Positions 1 to 4,929 of a stretch of 6,092 nucleotides of DNA are shown here, in pieces; the first letter of the stretch is position 1; every line of letters begins with the position of its first letter. A model generated the notes under the pieces. The model ran no database searches. It was not told where the DNA came from and saw nothing but the letters and a program-made list of their open reading frames with translations. The translations under genes were made by a program, and so were the position numbers. The stretch is from CAZPAN01 sp964581165 (lineage in GTDB: Bacteria; Actinomycetota; Coriobacteriia; Coriobacteriales; CADBOM01): assembly GCA_964581165.1 (NCBI GenBank), contig CAZOMM010000074.1:1-6092 (forward strand). The letters run 5' to 3'.

Positions 1-144
1 GTCCACAGCGCTTTCGATAAAAACACCTTTGAGAGCGTTTCCGTATCGCCTTACTGAATATTACGCGCTAAATGGTGCTTGACCTGTGCTTCACTGGTGT
101 GTCATTCCAGGAATAACTGGTACACAACAGCATGTCTTTCTCAG

Positions 145-170
145 TCCAGCTTTGCTGGGATTTTCCTTTC
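145..170 (+). terminator. weak hairpin, possible intrinsic terminator
   Basis: The segment CCAGC-TTT-GCTGG (146-158), with a possible T-G closing pair, forms a short 5-6 bp stem with a 3-nt loop. It is followed by the T-rich but interrupted run ATTTTCCTTTCT. It could end transcription arriving from left of the window, or shield the IS21 remnant downstream. The stem is short and the T-tract is broken, so the call is weak. Confidence 0.22.
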
Positions 171-229
171 TAGAATCATTTCTACAGGTGCAAGCAGCGC
201 TTTGGGGCAATCAGAAGAAAGAATTTAGC

Positions 230-352
230 ATGATCAAGTATCGAGAAACACTTCGACTGATGGCAATAGGGGTAAGTCTTATCAATACCGCCCATTCATG
301 CGGATGTTCACCTACTACAGTCCAAGAGATAGAGAGGCGAGCCAGAAAGTGT
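230..352 (+). pseudogene. istA: IS21-family transposase IstA, N-terminal remnant
   Basis: The frame starting at ATG 230 reads MIKYRETLRLMAIGVSLINT and continues AHSCGCSPTTVQEIERRARK. This matches the N-terminal helix-turn-helix of IS21 IstA transposases, which typically begin M(I/T)KYREILRL followed by a SCGCSRNTV-type recognition segment. A purine-rich AGAAGAAAG lies just upstream (213-221), so the original start is probably preserved. Resemblance stops near residue 40: the frame continues with unrelated residues, and the DNA passes into a different reading frame encoding a small membrane protein. A complete IstA is several hundred residues with an RNase H-like DDE core and is followed by the ATPase IstB; neither is present. 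This is therefore a dead fragment left by deletion or recombination. The IS left end should lie somewhere in 58-229, but I could not identify its terminal repeats. Confidence 0.68.
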
Positions 353-525
353 GTTTGCTCGTTCGCCTGGTTCTCAAAGCCGTTGCGCTTGCTATGGGTG
401 TTGGCGTGGCGGCTCTTACCATCATGGATGAGGTTGATCCGAACAATGCGCTTTGTTTGCTTGGCATCGGTCTTGCCTGTTTGGCTCTCGTTCAAATTTC
501 GTGCGAAGGTGATAAGTCGGAGTAG
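349..525 (+). CDS. small two-helix membrane protein of unknown function
   Basis: From GTG 349 this encodes 58 residues with two hydrophobic segments: roughly residues 3-25 (VRLVLKAVALAMGVGVAALT) and 34-50 (LCLLGIGLACLALVQ). A short acidic hinge containing DEVDPNN separates them, and the tail ENDS in polar EGDKSE. This suggests a helical hairpin in the cytoplasmic membrane. I recognise the style of small hypothetical membrane proteins in Coriobacteriia but no function. AGAGAGG (331-337) sits 11 nt before the GTG, a distant but usable ribosome binding site. An ATG at 298 in the same frame gives 75 residues, but that extension lies over the IS21 istA remnant read in another frame and has no close ribosome binding site. 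The natural 5' end was therefore probably replaced when the IS remnant was joined here. It may now be poorly expressed or a 5'-truncated gene. Confidence 0.5.
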   Translation: MCLLVRLVLKAVALAMGVGVAALTIMDEVDPNNALCLLGIGLACLALVQISCEGDKSE

Positions 526-614
526 TTTGCACACGCTCTTTTCTCATTCATTGACGTTTTTGTAGGAGGAAAGGGCAGTTGCCTGACTGTTGAGTGATGT
601 GCCCCCAAACAGGT

Positions 615-1826
615 CTATATCGCCCAAACGGGGATGACTTGCACGTTTCGAGTTACGTAATACGGCTCGGAAGCCTGACAGACAACGTGCCCGAAACCAA
701 GCTCGTATCCTTCCATGTCTTCCAGATAGTTGAAATTTTTAACTGCATCGGCTTTGATTGTGGCTGCGGTCTTGATCTCGACAGGGTGCAGGATGTGACC
801 ATCCTGGATGACCAAATCGATCTCGCGTTTCTTCAAGTCGCGATAAAACCACACATCATGCAGGTTAGCCCCGGCGTTCATGTAGCTTTTTAGCACCTCG
901 GAGACGACGAAGGTCTCAAACACATGGCCAGCCACCGCACCATTGCGTAGCTGATCAGGAGTGGTCCATCGGGTGAGGTGACAGACCAGCCCGGTGTCCA
1001 TGAAGTAGAGTTTGGGGGTTTTGGTAAGGCTTTTACCGATGTTGGGCCAAAACGGGCGAAGGAGACGGACGATGCCGCTTGCCTGCAGGATGGAAACCCA
1101 TGACTGCACGGTCTTGTAATCGACATCTATCGCGTTGGCGATGTCGGAAGCGTTGAACAGTTGGGCGGATCTAGCTGCGGTTGCTACCATGAAATCGTAG
1201 AACTTATTTTCATTCTTCAGATTGATGAGGTCGCGTACGTCTCGTTCGAGGTATGCCTGGGTGTAACTGGCCCAGAAACGCTCCCAGGGGATATCAGTTG
1301 CATAGAGCTCGGGCATAAAGCCGCGCTGGATGCGTTCCCAGAGGTTAAAATCGCAAGGCCGCTCGGCTGAGCTGACGGCAGAGGGAACATAAGGCCTTGG
1401 TGCGGTATGAGCGTTGCCAATAAGCTCTCTTACGGAAAGCCCAGACATTTCAAGGATGCCGATCCTGCCTGCAAGGGATTCGCTTACACCTTTCATGAGG
1501 TGATAGGTCTGTGAGCCTGTGAGGACGACTTGCCCGTAATCGCTGGACTGATCAACGATGAACTTCGTTGTCTGGAACAGTGACGGTACCCGCTGGATTT
1601 CGTCGATGATAAGTGGCAGGCTATGTGTTTCAAAGAAGAACAGCGAATCGTTTTCGGCACTGGAGGCTTCGATGGGATTCTCCAGCGACACATATGAGAA
1701 CGAGTCCTTCAGGCAATTCTCCAAGACGGTGGTTTTGCCAACCTGGCGTGCGCCTGTGACGAGCACTACTTTGAACTGCTTTAGCATCTCCTGAATCGTT
1801 GCTTCGATTTCGCGTCTTATATACAC
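615..1826 (-). CDS. AAA+ ATPase with DUF4143 C-terminal domain
   Basis: This encodes 403 residues from GTG 1826, preceded by an ideal GAGGAGG (1832-1838) five bases upstream. An in-frame ATG at 1862 exists, but it would translate through the ribosome binding site. Walker A is GARQVGKT (25-32). Walker B is PLIIDE (71-76), with acidic D75-E76. A sensor-like VVLTGSQ follows at 100-106. The DUF4143 part includes YLERDVRDL (192-200), a probable winged helix (about 222-255, ASDIANAIDVDYKTVQSW) and YFMDTGL (274-280). Near the C-terminus E305, REIDLVI (D337) and VEIK (E350, K352) look like an intact PD-(D/E)XK-type nuclease-fold core. Members of this cytoplasmic family are widespread, often solitary and strain-variable; no reaction is established for most. 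It is monocistronic, with its own promoter and an inverted repeat upstream, and is convergent with the small membrane protein gene. The family call is confident; the role is unknown. Confidence 0.93.
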   Translation of the reverse strand: MYIRREIEATIQEMLKQFKVVLVTGARQVGKTTVLENCLKDSFSYVSLENPIEASSAENDSLFFFETHSLPLIIDEIQRVPSLFQTTKFIVDQSSDYGQVVLTGSQTYHLMKGVSESLAGRIGILEMSGLSVRELIGNAHTAPRPYVPSAVSSAERPCDFNLWERIQRGFMPELYATDIPWERFWASYTQAYLERDVRDLINLKNENKFYDFMVATAARSAQLFNASDIANAIDVDYKTVQSWVSILQASGIVRLLRPFWPNIGKSLTKTPKLYFMDTGLVCHLTRWTTPDQLRNGAVAGHVFETFVVSEVLKSYMNAGANLHDVWFYRDLKKREIDLVIQDGHILHPVEIKTAATIKADAVKNFNYLEDMEGYELGFGHVVCQASEPYYVTRNVQVIPVWAI

Positions 1827-1852
1827 GAATACCTCCTCACCACGCAGGAGAT

Positions 1853-1881
1853 ATTGTCTCATGTATTTTAAAGATGGTCAA
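1853..1881 (-). promoter_or_regulatory. sigma70-type promoter of the DUF4143 ATPase gene
   Basis: On the minus strand TTGACC (1881-1876, five of six consensus -35 bases) is followed by exactly 17 bases and GACAAT (1858-1853, four of six -10 bases). Transcription would start near 1846, leaving a short leader containing GAGGAGG before GTG 1826. The first two bases of the -35 box lie inside the right arm (minus-strand view) of the perfect inverted repeat 1880-1906, which suggests control by occlusion. Confidence 0.55.
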
Positions 1882-1906
1882 AATTAGGAGTGCATCTCCT
1901 AATTTT
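1880..1906. promoter_or_regulatory. perfect 11-bp inverted repeat, candidate operator
   Basis: AAAATTAGGAG (1880-1890) and CTCCTAATTTT (1896-1906) are exact reverse complements around the 5-base spacer TGCAT. The dyad abuts and overlaps by two bases the -35 box of the ATPase gene, the position expected for a repressor site. It could also form a hairpin, but it lies upstream of the inferred transcription start, so a DNA-binding role is more likely. The cognate regulator is unknown; the ATPase itself has a winged-helix segment and autoregulation is possible. Confidence 0.55.
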
Positions 1907-1947
1907 ATTCCCACTCAATCGTTAAAACGTGCCTCTGGTTCTCCCCT

Positions 1948-1980
1948 AGTTTGCCGCAGTTTGTTCCAGTTTGTCGCAGT
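1948..1980. repeat. 10-nt tandem repeat, three copies plus partial
   Basis: AGTTTGCCGC (1948-1957), AGTTTGTTCC (1958-1967) and AGTTTGTCGC (1968-1977) follow without gaps, then AGT begins a fourth. Copies 1 and 3 differ at one base. The period equals about one helical turn, so the same face of the DNA is presented each time. It lies between the ATPase operator and the tRNA promoter. No function is assigned. Confidence 0.7.
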
Positions 1981-2117
1981 GACACCCATTATCAAAAAAA
2001 GCAACCTGGACAGGTGGAGGTGTGGAGTATGGAAAGTTACGTTTCAATCAAGCTTCTGTATTTCGCCCTAGTTACCCTTTCATTCGGCCGGAATAATCTT
2101 ATTGCTATGGCAATGGG

Positions 2118-2126
2118 TGGTAGAAT
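2118..2126 (+). promoter_or_regulatory. extended -10 promoter of the tRNA gene
   Basis: TGG-TAGAAT is an extended -10 (TGn plus a five-of-six -10 hexamer) ending 12 bases before the mature tRNA 5' end, so the transcript would start almost at the tRNA. A -35 at 17-bp spacing is poor (CTTATT, 2098-2103), consistent with reliance on the extended -10. Confidence 0.5.
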
Positions 2127-2138
2127 ATGCCGTCGATT

Positions 2139-2215
2139 GCGCCCATAGCTCAGCTGGATAGAGCAGTGGACTTCTAATCCGAAGGTCGGGGGTTCGAATC
2201 CCTCTGGGCGCACCA
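2139..2215 (+). tRNA. tRNA-Arg (anticodon UCU)
   Basis: A 77-nt cloverleaf can be drawn by eye. The acceptor arms GCGCCCA/TGGGCGC pair perfectly, the D stem is GCTC/GAGC, and the anticodon loop CTTCTAA gives anticodon TCT, which reads AGA and AGG. The T arm is GGGGG-TTCGAAT-CCCTC with one G-U pair, and the 3' CCA is encoded (ACCA, 2212-2215). The anticodon stem GTGGA/TCCGA is weaker than usual: position 27-43 is G-A and 28-42 is a U-G pair, leaving three Watson-Crick pairs. The gene is alone, with its own promoter upstream and a strong terminator immediately downstream. No duplicated 3' end or integrase is seen, so there is no sign that it serves as an attachment site here. Confidence 0.96.
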
Positions 2216-2226
2216 ATTAAAAACAA

Positions 2227-2266
2227 AGCCCGCTGTCTGCTTTCGCAGATTAGCGGGTTATTTTTT
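2227..2266 (+). terminator. intrinsic terminator of the tRNA-Arg gene
   Basis: CCCGCT (2229-2234) pairs with AGCGGG (2252-2257), and an inner stem TCTGC-TTTC-GCAGA extends it, with only G and TT bulged. The stem is followed by TTATTTTTT. It starts 14 bases after the tRNA CCA end. Confidence 0.9.
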
Positions 2267-2289
2267 GGTTTATGTTTCAAAAAGTGGGT

Positions 2290-2307
2290 GGGCTATAGGG
2301 GCTATAG
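2290..2307. repeat. 9-bp perfect tandem duplication
   Basis: GGGCTATAG occurs twice head to tail (2290-2298, 2299-2307). It lies just after the tRNA terminator in the AT-rich stretch leading to the MarR-family gene. Replication slippage is the simplest origin; no function is assigned. Confidence 0.75.
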
Positions 2308-2334
2308 GCCAAAAAAGGGTTAATACTTAAAAAG

Positions 2335-2360
2335 TGTGTCTGCTCAATGTGTCTGCTCAA
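2335..2360. repeat. 13-bp perfect tandem duplication
   Basis: TGTGTCTGCTCAA is present twice without a gap (2335-2347, 2348-2360). It lies about 180 bp upstream of the MarR-family gene. Perfect identity implies a recent duplication or a conserved pair of sites. Confidence 0.85.
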
Positions 2361-2385
2361 ATTATTCACTGTTAATCTAAATACC

Positions 2386-2399
2386 TTATTCATGAATAA
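2386..2399. promoter_or_regulatory. 14-bp perfect palindrome, candidate MarR operator
   Basis: TTATTCATGAATAA is its own reverse complement. The half-site TTATTCA also occurs alone at 2362-2368, and a related GAATAATTC lies at 2450-2458. MarR-family proteins bind AT-rich palindromes of this size and commonly repress their own genes, so autoregulation of the gene starting at 2541 is plausible. The rest of 2267-2540 is AT-rich, with two small tandem duplications and no convincing ORF. I could not assign a clear -35/-10 pair, and the palindrome lies about 140 bp from the start codon. Confidence 0.4.
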
Positions 2400-2540
2400 T
2401 AAATTTGTGCTGTTTTAACTCGTAAAACGATTAATCAACAACTTTTAACGAATAATTCAATCTTAGTGCTTGCTTCATGTTAGTTTGCCTAGTAGTCTCG
2501 GGTTTGAAGAGAGTGGAGATAAAAAGAGAAAGAGGCAATT

Positions 2541-3020
2541 ATGAATGAAGCAAGTGCAACTCTTGCCCAGATGAAAAAGGTCAACAAACTCACCAGAAGG
2601 GCATTTCATAAAAATGGCCCCAAGAGCTATAAACGTGGACAGGGAGCGCTTCTCAATGCTTTGCGTGATCATGATGGGGCAACTCAGCGCGAGCTCGTAG
2701 AGATTCTTGGATTTGATCGCAGCGAGCTTAAGGGTGTCGTTAAAAAAGCTGTACGCAATGGATATGTAACTATTGGAGATCATGAGGCTGCACGTACCTA
2801 TACAGTTAGTCTTACAAGCGACGGGCGTACGATTGCAGACAGACGTGCTGCTGCTAATGATCGAGTAGCCGATGATGTTCTTGATTGCTTAAGCGCCGAG
2901 GAACTCGATCAGCTCAATGCTATCACTGAAAAGCTAATCGTTTCGCTTAAGGCCAAGGGTATCAATGCAAAGAAGAAGGGCTATAAAGAACATCATCGTC
3001 CTTGCCATCACCGCCACTGA
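2541..3020 (+). CDS. MarR-family winged-helix transcriptional regulator with His-rich tail
   Basis: This encodes 159 residues. ATG 2541 is preceded by AAAGAGG (2529-2535) five bases upstream. The N-terminal helix region (1-30) leads to KRGQGALLNAL (31-41), then the helix-turn-helix ATQRELVEILGFDRSELKGV (47-66). The recognition-helix end follows (67-74), then a wing at 75-96 with SLTSDGR, a MarR-typical ending. A long C-terminal helix (about 117-140, LSAEELDQLNAITEKL) is the expected dimerisation element. Length and order fit MarR, a dimeric cytoplasmic repressor family responsive to small molecules or metals. The last nine residues (HHRPCHHRH) hold five His and one Cys, unusual for the family and suggestive of metal binding. 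No transporter gene adjoins it; it is transcribed alone, convergent with the MBL operon, so its target and ligand cannot be read from context. Confidence 0.85.
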   Translation: MNEASATLAQMKKVNKLTRRAFHKNGPKSYKRGQGALLNALRDHDGATQRELVEILGFDRSELKGVVKKAVRNGYVTIGDHEAARTYTVSLTSDGRTIADRRAAANDRVADDVLDCLSAEELDQLNAITEKLIVSLKAKGINAKKKGYKEHHRPCHHRH

Positions 3021-3061
3021 TCACGTCCCTGGTTGTGGTATGGGAGCTGCGGGGATTGTTT

Positions 3062-3166
3062 AGAGGGATGCGACTGGATCTAGTTTGGAAGTAACCAAAT
3101 CCGGTTTGGATGCGATCGAATTCGATTTGAGTGCAGCAGAGCTCAGCTTGGACGCAAACCAATCGT
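3062..3166. repeat. degenerate 21-nt tandem repeat array, about five units
   Basis: The heptamers GTTTGGA (3083), GTTTGGA (3104), ATTTGAG (3125) and GCTTGGA (3146) begin exactly 21 bases apart. The 21-mer starting at 3062 shares GGATGCGA with the unit at 3104. A weaker unit may precede at 3041. The period equals two helical turns and seven codons, so translations in several frames show spurious heptad repeats. It lies between convergent genes and shows no start codon with a ribosome binding site, so I treat it as non-coding repeat DNA. Confidence 0.62.
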
Positions 3167-3196
3167 CTCAACGTTTTGAGGCGATGAGACGATTGG
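3159..3196. repeat. 12-bp perfect inverted repeat between convergent genes
   Basis: CCAATCGTCTCA (3159-3170) and TGAGACGATTGG (3185-3196) are exact reverse complements around 14 bases. A competing inner hairpin is CTCAA-CGTT-TTGAG (3167-3180). No T-run follows on the plus strand and only TTT follows on the minus strand. If it ends transcription from the MarR gene or the MBL operon, it is not a canonical intrinsic terminator. It overlaps the last unit of the 21-nt repeat array. Confidence 0.6.
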
Positions 3197-3267
3197 CGAT
3201 AGTGCTTGAGTTCTAATAGTGCTCGAGTCCCAGTGAGACTTGTAACATCCCTGCTAGAGCGCCCACC

Positions 3268-4527
3268 TTACGGGCTGCATACATTGCAGGCTTCATAGCC
3301 TTGTGATACAGCTTCGCTCTCAGTTAGTTCAGTAAGCGACTTTGATCTGCTCAAGGTTCGACAACCTGAGTAATGATATTTTGATCCAGAAGGTGTAATA
3401 ACCACAGTTTTGTTTTGATCTTGATTTTGTGTCTGTTTTTGGTTTTGTGCCTGTTCTTGTGTTTGCTCTTGCTCCTGTGTTTGAGTCTCTGTTTCTTGCT
3501 GGCTTTTCTCATAAGCGCTGAGACCCGCTACGATTTCTCCTTCGCTTTCTGTTGAGATCTCTATCTCTTTACCATCTGACGTAAAAGTTATATTGCCGTT
3601 TACAGCAGTTGAGTAGATTTCGGTACCTGTAACAGTGACAGCATCAAGCACGCTTTGGTCGGGGTGTCCGTAGGAGTTGCCATCGGCATAACTCATGACA
3701 AAATACTCAGGTGTAGTTTCAACCACAACTGCAGTATCAGTTCCGGTTTCAGAACCGTGATGAGACGCTTTGAGTACGTCAACATGACCGGGGCTTGCAT
3801 CTATAATTTCCTGTGCAGGAGCATCGCCTGTAAACAGAAAAGTTGTATCTCCATAATTTAGACGAATTATGGCTGAGTAGTCGTTTAGGTCGCTTGAATT
3901 GGTTTCCTCTGCCGGTCCAAGAAGTTCTATAGAGTAACCAAGCTCTTCATCTACGATGACTTTATCTGCAGCAGCTTCGTCAATGGGCAAATTTTCGTCA
4001 TCAACTGCGTCAATAAAACCCTCGTAAGTTGCAGTTGTTGTGGTTACATCGGGTGCCCAAACAGATTTGACATCAAAACTGCTAAGCACAGCCTCCATTC
4101 CACCAATATGATCTGCATGTGGATGTGTGGCAACTAGATAGTCAATTTGCTCGACCTTGGCATCATTAAGTGTATTAATAACTGTTTGTGACGCAGAAGC
4201 TTCCCCAGAATCTATAAGCATAGTTGCACCATCGGGAAGTACGACTAACGTGGAGTCTCCTTGTCCTACGTCTATAAAAGTTACTGTCATGTAACCGAGA
4301 GAGCTTTCGACTTCTTCTGAATCAAGCTCGGTTTCGGAAACGTTCTGTTCTGCTGTCTGATCTAAATCTGTCGTATCAGAATTAACTTGCTCAGTTGTTG
4401 AGTGCTCGCTTGTTGAGATTGGTGAAAATCCAACTACGAAGTACGTCAAGATAAATAGGACTCCTATCATGCAAATAAGATAGTCGCCAATTGAATGTTT
4501 GCGTTTAAGTTGGCGCTTATTCTTCAC
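3268..4527 (-). CDS. membrane-anchored or secreted ComEC-type metallo-beta-lactamase-fold hydrolase
   Basis: This encodes 419 residues, starting at GTG with AGAAGGG upstream. A basic N-terminus (MKNKRQLKRKH) and one hydrophobic segment (about 16-34) make a signal anchor, so the rest acts outside the membrane. A Ser/Thr/Glu/Asp-rich linker (36-77) follows. The MBL-fold domain runs about 79-328: FIDVGQGDS (84-92), metal motif THPHADH (134-140; H135, H137, D139, H140), TGDA (233-236), ASHHGS (254-259) and SYGHPD (285-290). This set is typical of the ComEC/Rec2 C-terminal domain and stand-alone relatives, a group suggested to cut DNA or phosphodiesters. A Gln/Thr-rich low-complexity linker (343-372) leads to a small C-terminal domain (375-419, H385, C389, C414, C417). 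That domain has the Cys/His layout of Ada-like or related zinc-binding modules. All metal ligands look intact. It is translationally coupled to the upstream TM2 gene. The substrate is unknown. Confidence 0.88.
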   Translation of the reverse strand: MKNKRQLKRKHSIGDYLICMIGVLFILTYFVVGFSPISTSEHSTTEQVNSDTTDLDQTAEQNVSETELDSEEVESSLGYMTVTFIDVGQGDSTLVVLPDGATMLIDSGEASASQTVINTLNDAKVEQIDYLVATHPHADHIGGMEAVLSSFDVKSVWAPDVTTTTATYEGFIDAVDDENLPIDEAAADKVIVDEELGYSIELLGPAEETNSSDLNDYSAIIRLNYGDTTFLFTGDAPAQEIIDASPGHVDVLKASHHGSETGTDTAVVVETTPEYFVMSYADGNSYGHPDQSVLDAVTVTGTEIYSTAVNGNITFTSDGKEIEISTESEGEIVAGLSAYEKSQQETETQTQEQEQTQEQAQNQKQTQNQDQNKTVVITPSGSKYHYSGCRTLSRSKSLTELTESEAVSQGYEACNVCSP

Positions 4528-4805
4528 AGGAATGCCCTTCTATCTAAGACATAGCACTGATCGAACTCTTCATTCGATTTGAGTGCATAAATAATGCCTT
4601 CAATGCAAGAAAAGATGCAGACTAGTGCAAAAGGCATATAAATTCCGACTAAGTTGCTGAGACTCAATGCTACAAATAGTGCAACAATGTGTACAATTCC
4701 AGCCTTCCAATTACCAATGTAGAACTTATGTGCACCAAATATCCCAACAATTAAGATGGCAAGCAGTGCAGCCACACAACGGTTCCGATGTTTAATTTTC
4801 CTCAT
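4524..4805 (-). CDS. TM2-domain membrane protein
   Basis: This encodes 93 residues. The TM2 pattern is clear: NRCVAALLAILIVGIFGAHK (8-27) carries the conserved GAHKFYIG (24-31). A second hydrophobic segment follows (about 36-68, with GIVHIVALFVALSLSNL and an extra stretch). The usual end motif EGIIYALKSNEEFDQCY (69-85) is present. TM2 proteins are short helical-hairpin membrane proteins of unclear function, often fused or adjacent to other domains. ATG 4805 follows GGGGGCGCT, a G-rich ribosome binding site. The stop codon TGA overlaps the GTG start of the MBL-fold gene (GTGA), so the two are co-transcribed and translationally coupled, with this gene first. The pairing suggests both work at the envelope, but no joint function is known to me. 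Compared with minimal TM2 proteins the middle segment is somewhat longer and may hold an additional helix. Confidence 0.9.
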   Translation of the reverse strand: MRKIKHRNRCVAALLAILIVGIFGAHKFYIGNWKAGIVHIVALFVALSLSNLVGIYMPFALVCIFSCIEGIIYALKSNEEFDQCYVLDRRAFL

Positions 4806-4827
4806 AGCGCCCCCATATGTTGATTAA

Positions 4828-4856
4828 TGTATAGTGTGTAAAAATAATTCTGTATT
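4828..4856 (-). promoter_or_regulatory. possible promoter of the TM2-MBL operon
   Basis: On the minus strand TATACA (4833-4828, four of six -10 bases) lies 17 bases after AATACA (4856-4851, half-matching a -35). The spacer is AT-rich and the start would fall around 4820, close to the ATG at 4805. Fit is modest; an alternative pair TTTACA/CATATG is worse at the -10. Confidence 0.33.
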
Positions 4857-4929
4857 GTACCTTTCGTTGAAATCTTAATTTGCCTACCTGAACAAGTTGC
4901 GATTGCGAACAAGCGGACAGCCTGTGTGT

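Noticed and set aside
1..57. Possible 3' end of a gene (plus frame VHSAFDKNTFESVSVSPY then stop) or a minus-strand fragment
   Set aside because: Both strands are open for fewer than 21 codons and neither peptide matches a family I recognise, so no call can be supported.
86..565. A 159-codon plus-strand ORF
   Set aside because: Only its middle (230-352) resembles a protein, IS21 IstA; the ends are unrelated filler, and the 3' half overlaps the small membrane protein in another frame.
2139..2215. Integration site for a genomic island at the tRNA 3' end
   Set aside because: No duplicate of the tRNA 3' sequence and no integrase gene is present in the window.
2080..2280. A 66-codon minus-strand ORF containing GIRTPDLRIRSPLLYPAE
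   Set aside because: It is the well-known false protein made by reading a tRNA gene antisense; it lies squarely over tRNA-Arg and its terminator.
2962..3171. A 69-codon minus-strand ORF with Q-initiated heptads
   Set aside because: The heptads are the 21-nt DNA repeat read in frame. There is no ribosome binding site, and it overlaps the end of the MarR gene antisense.
3159..3196. Bidirectional intrinsic terminator
   Set aside because: The 12-bp inverted repeat lacks a T-run on the plus side and has only TTT on the minus side, so it is listed as an inverted repeat instead.
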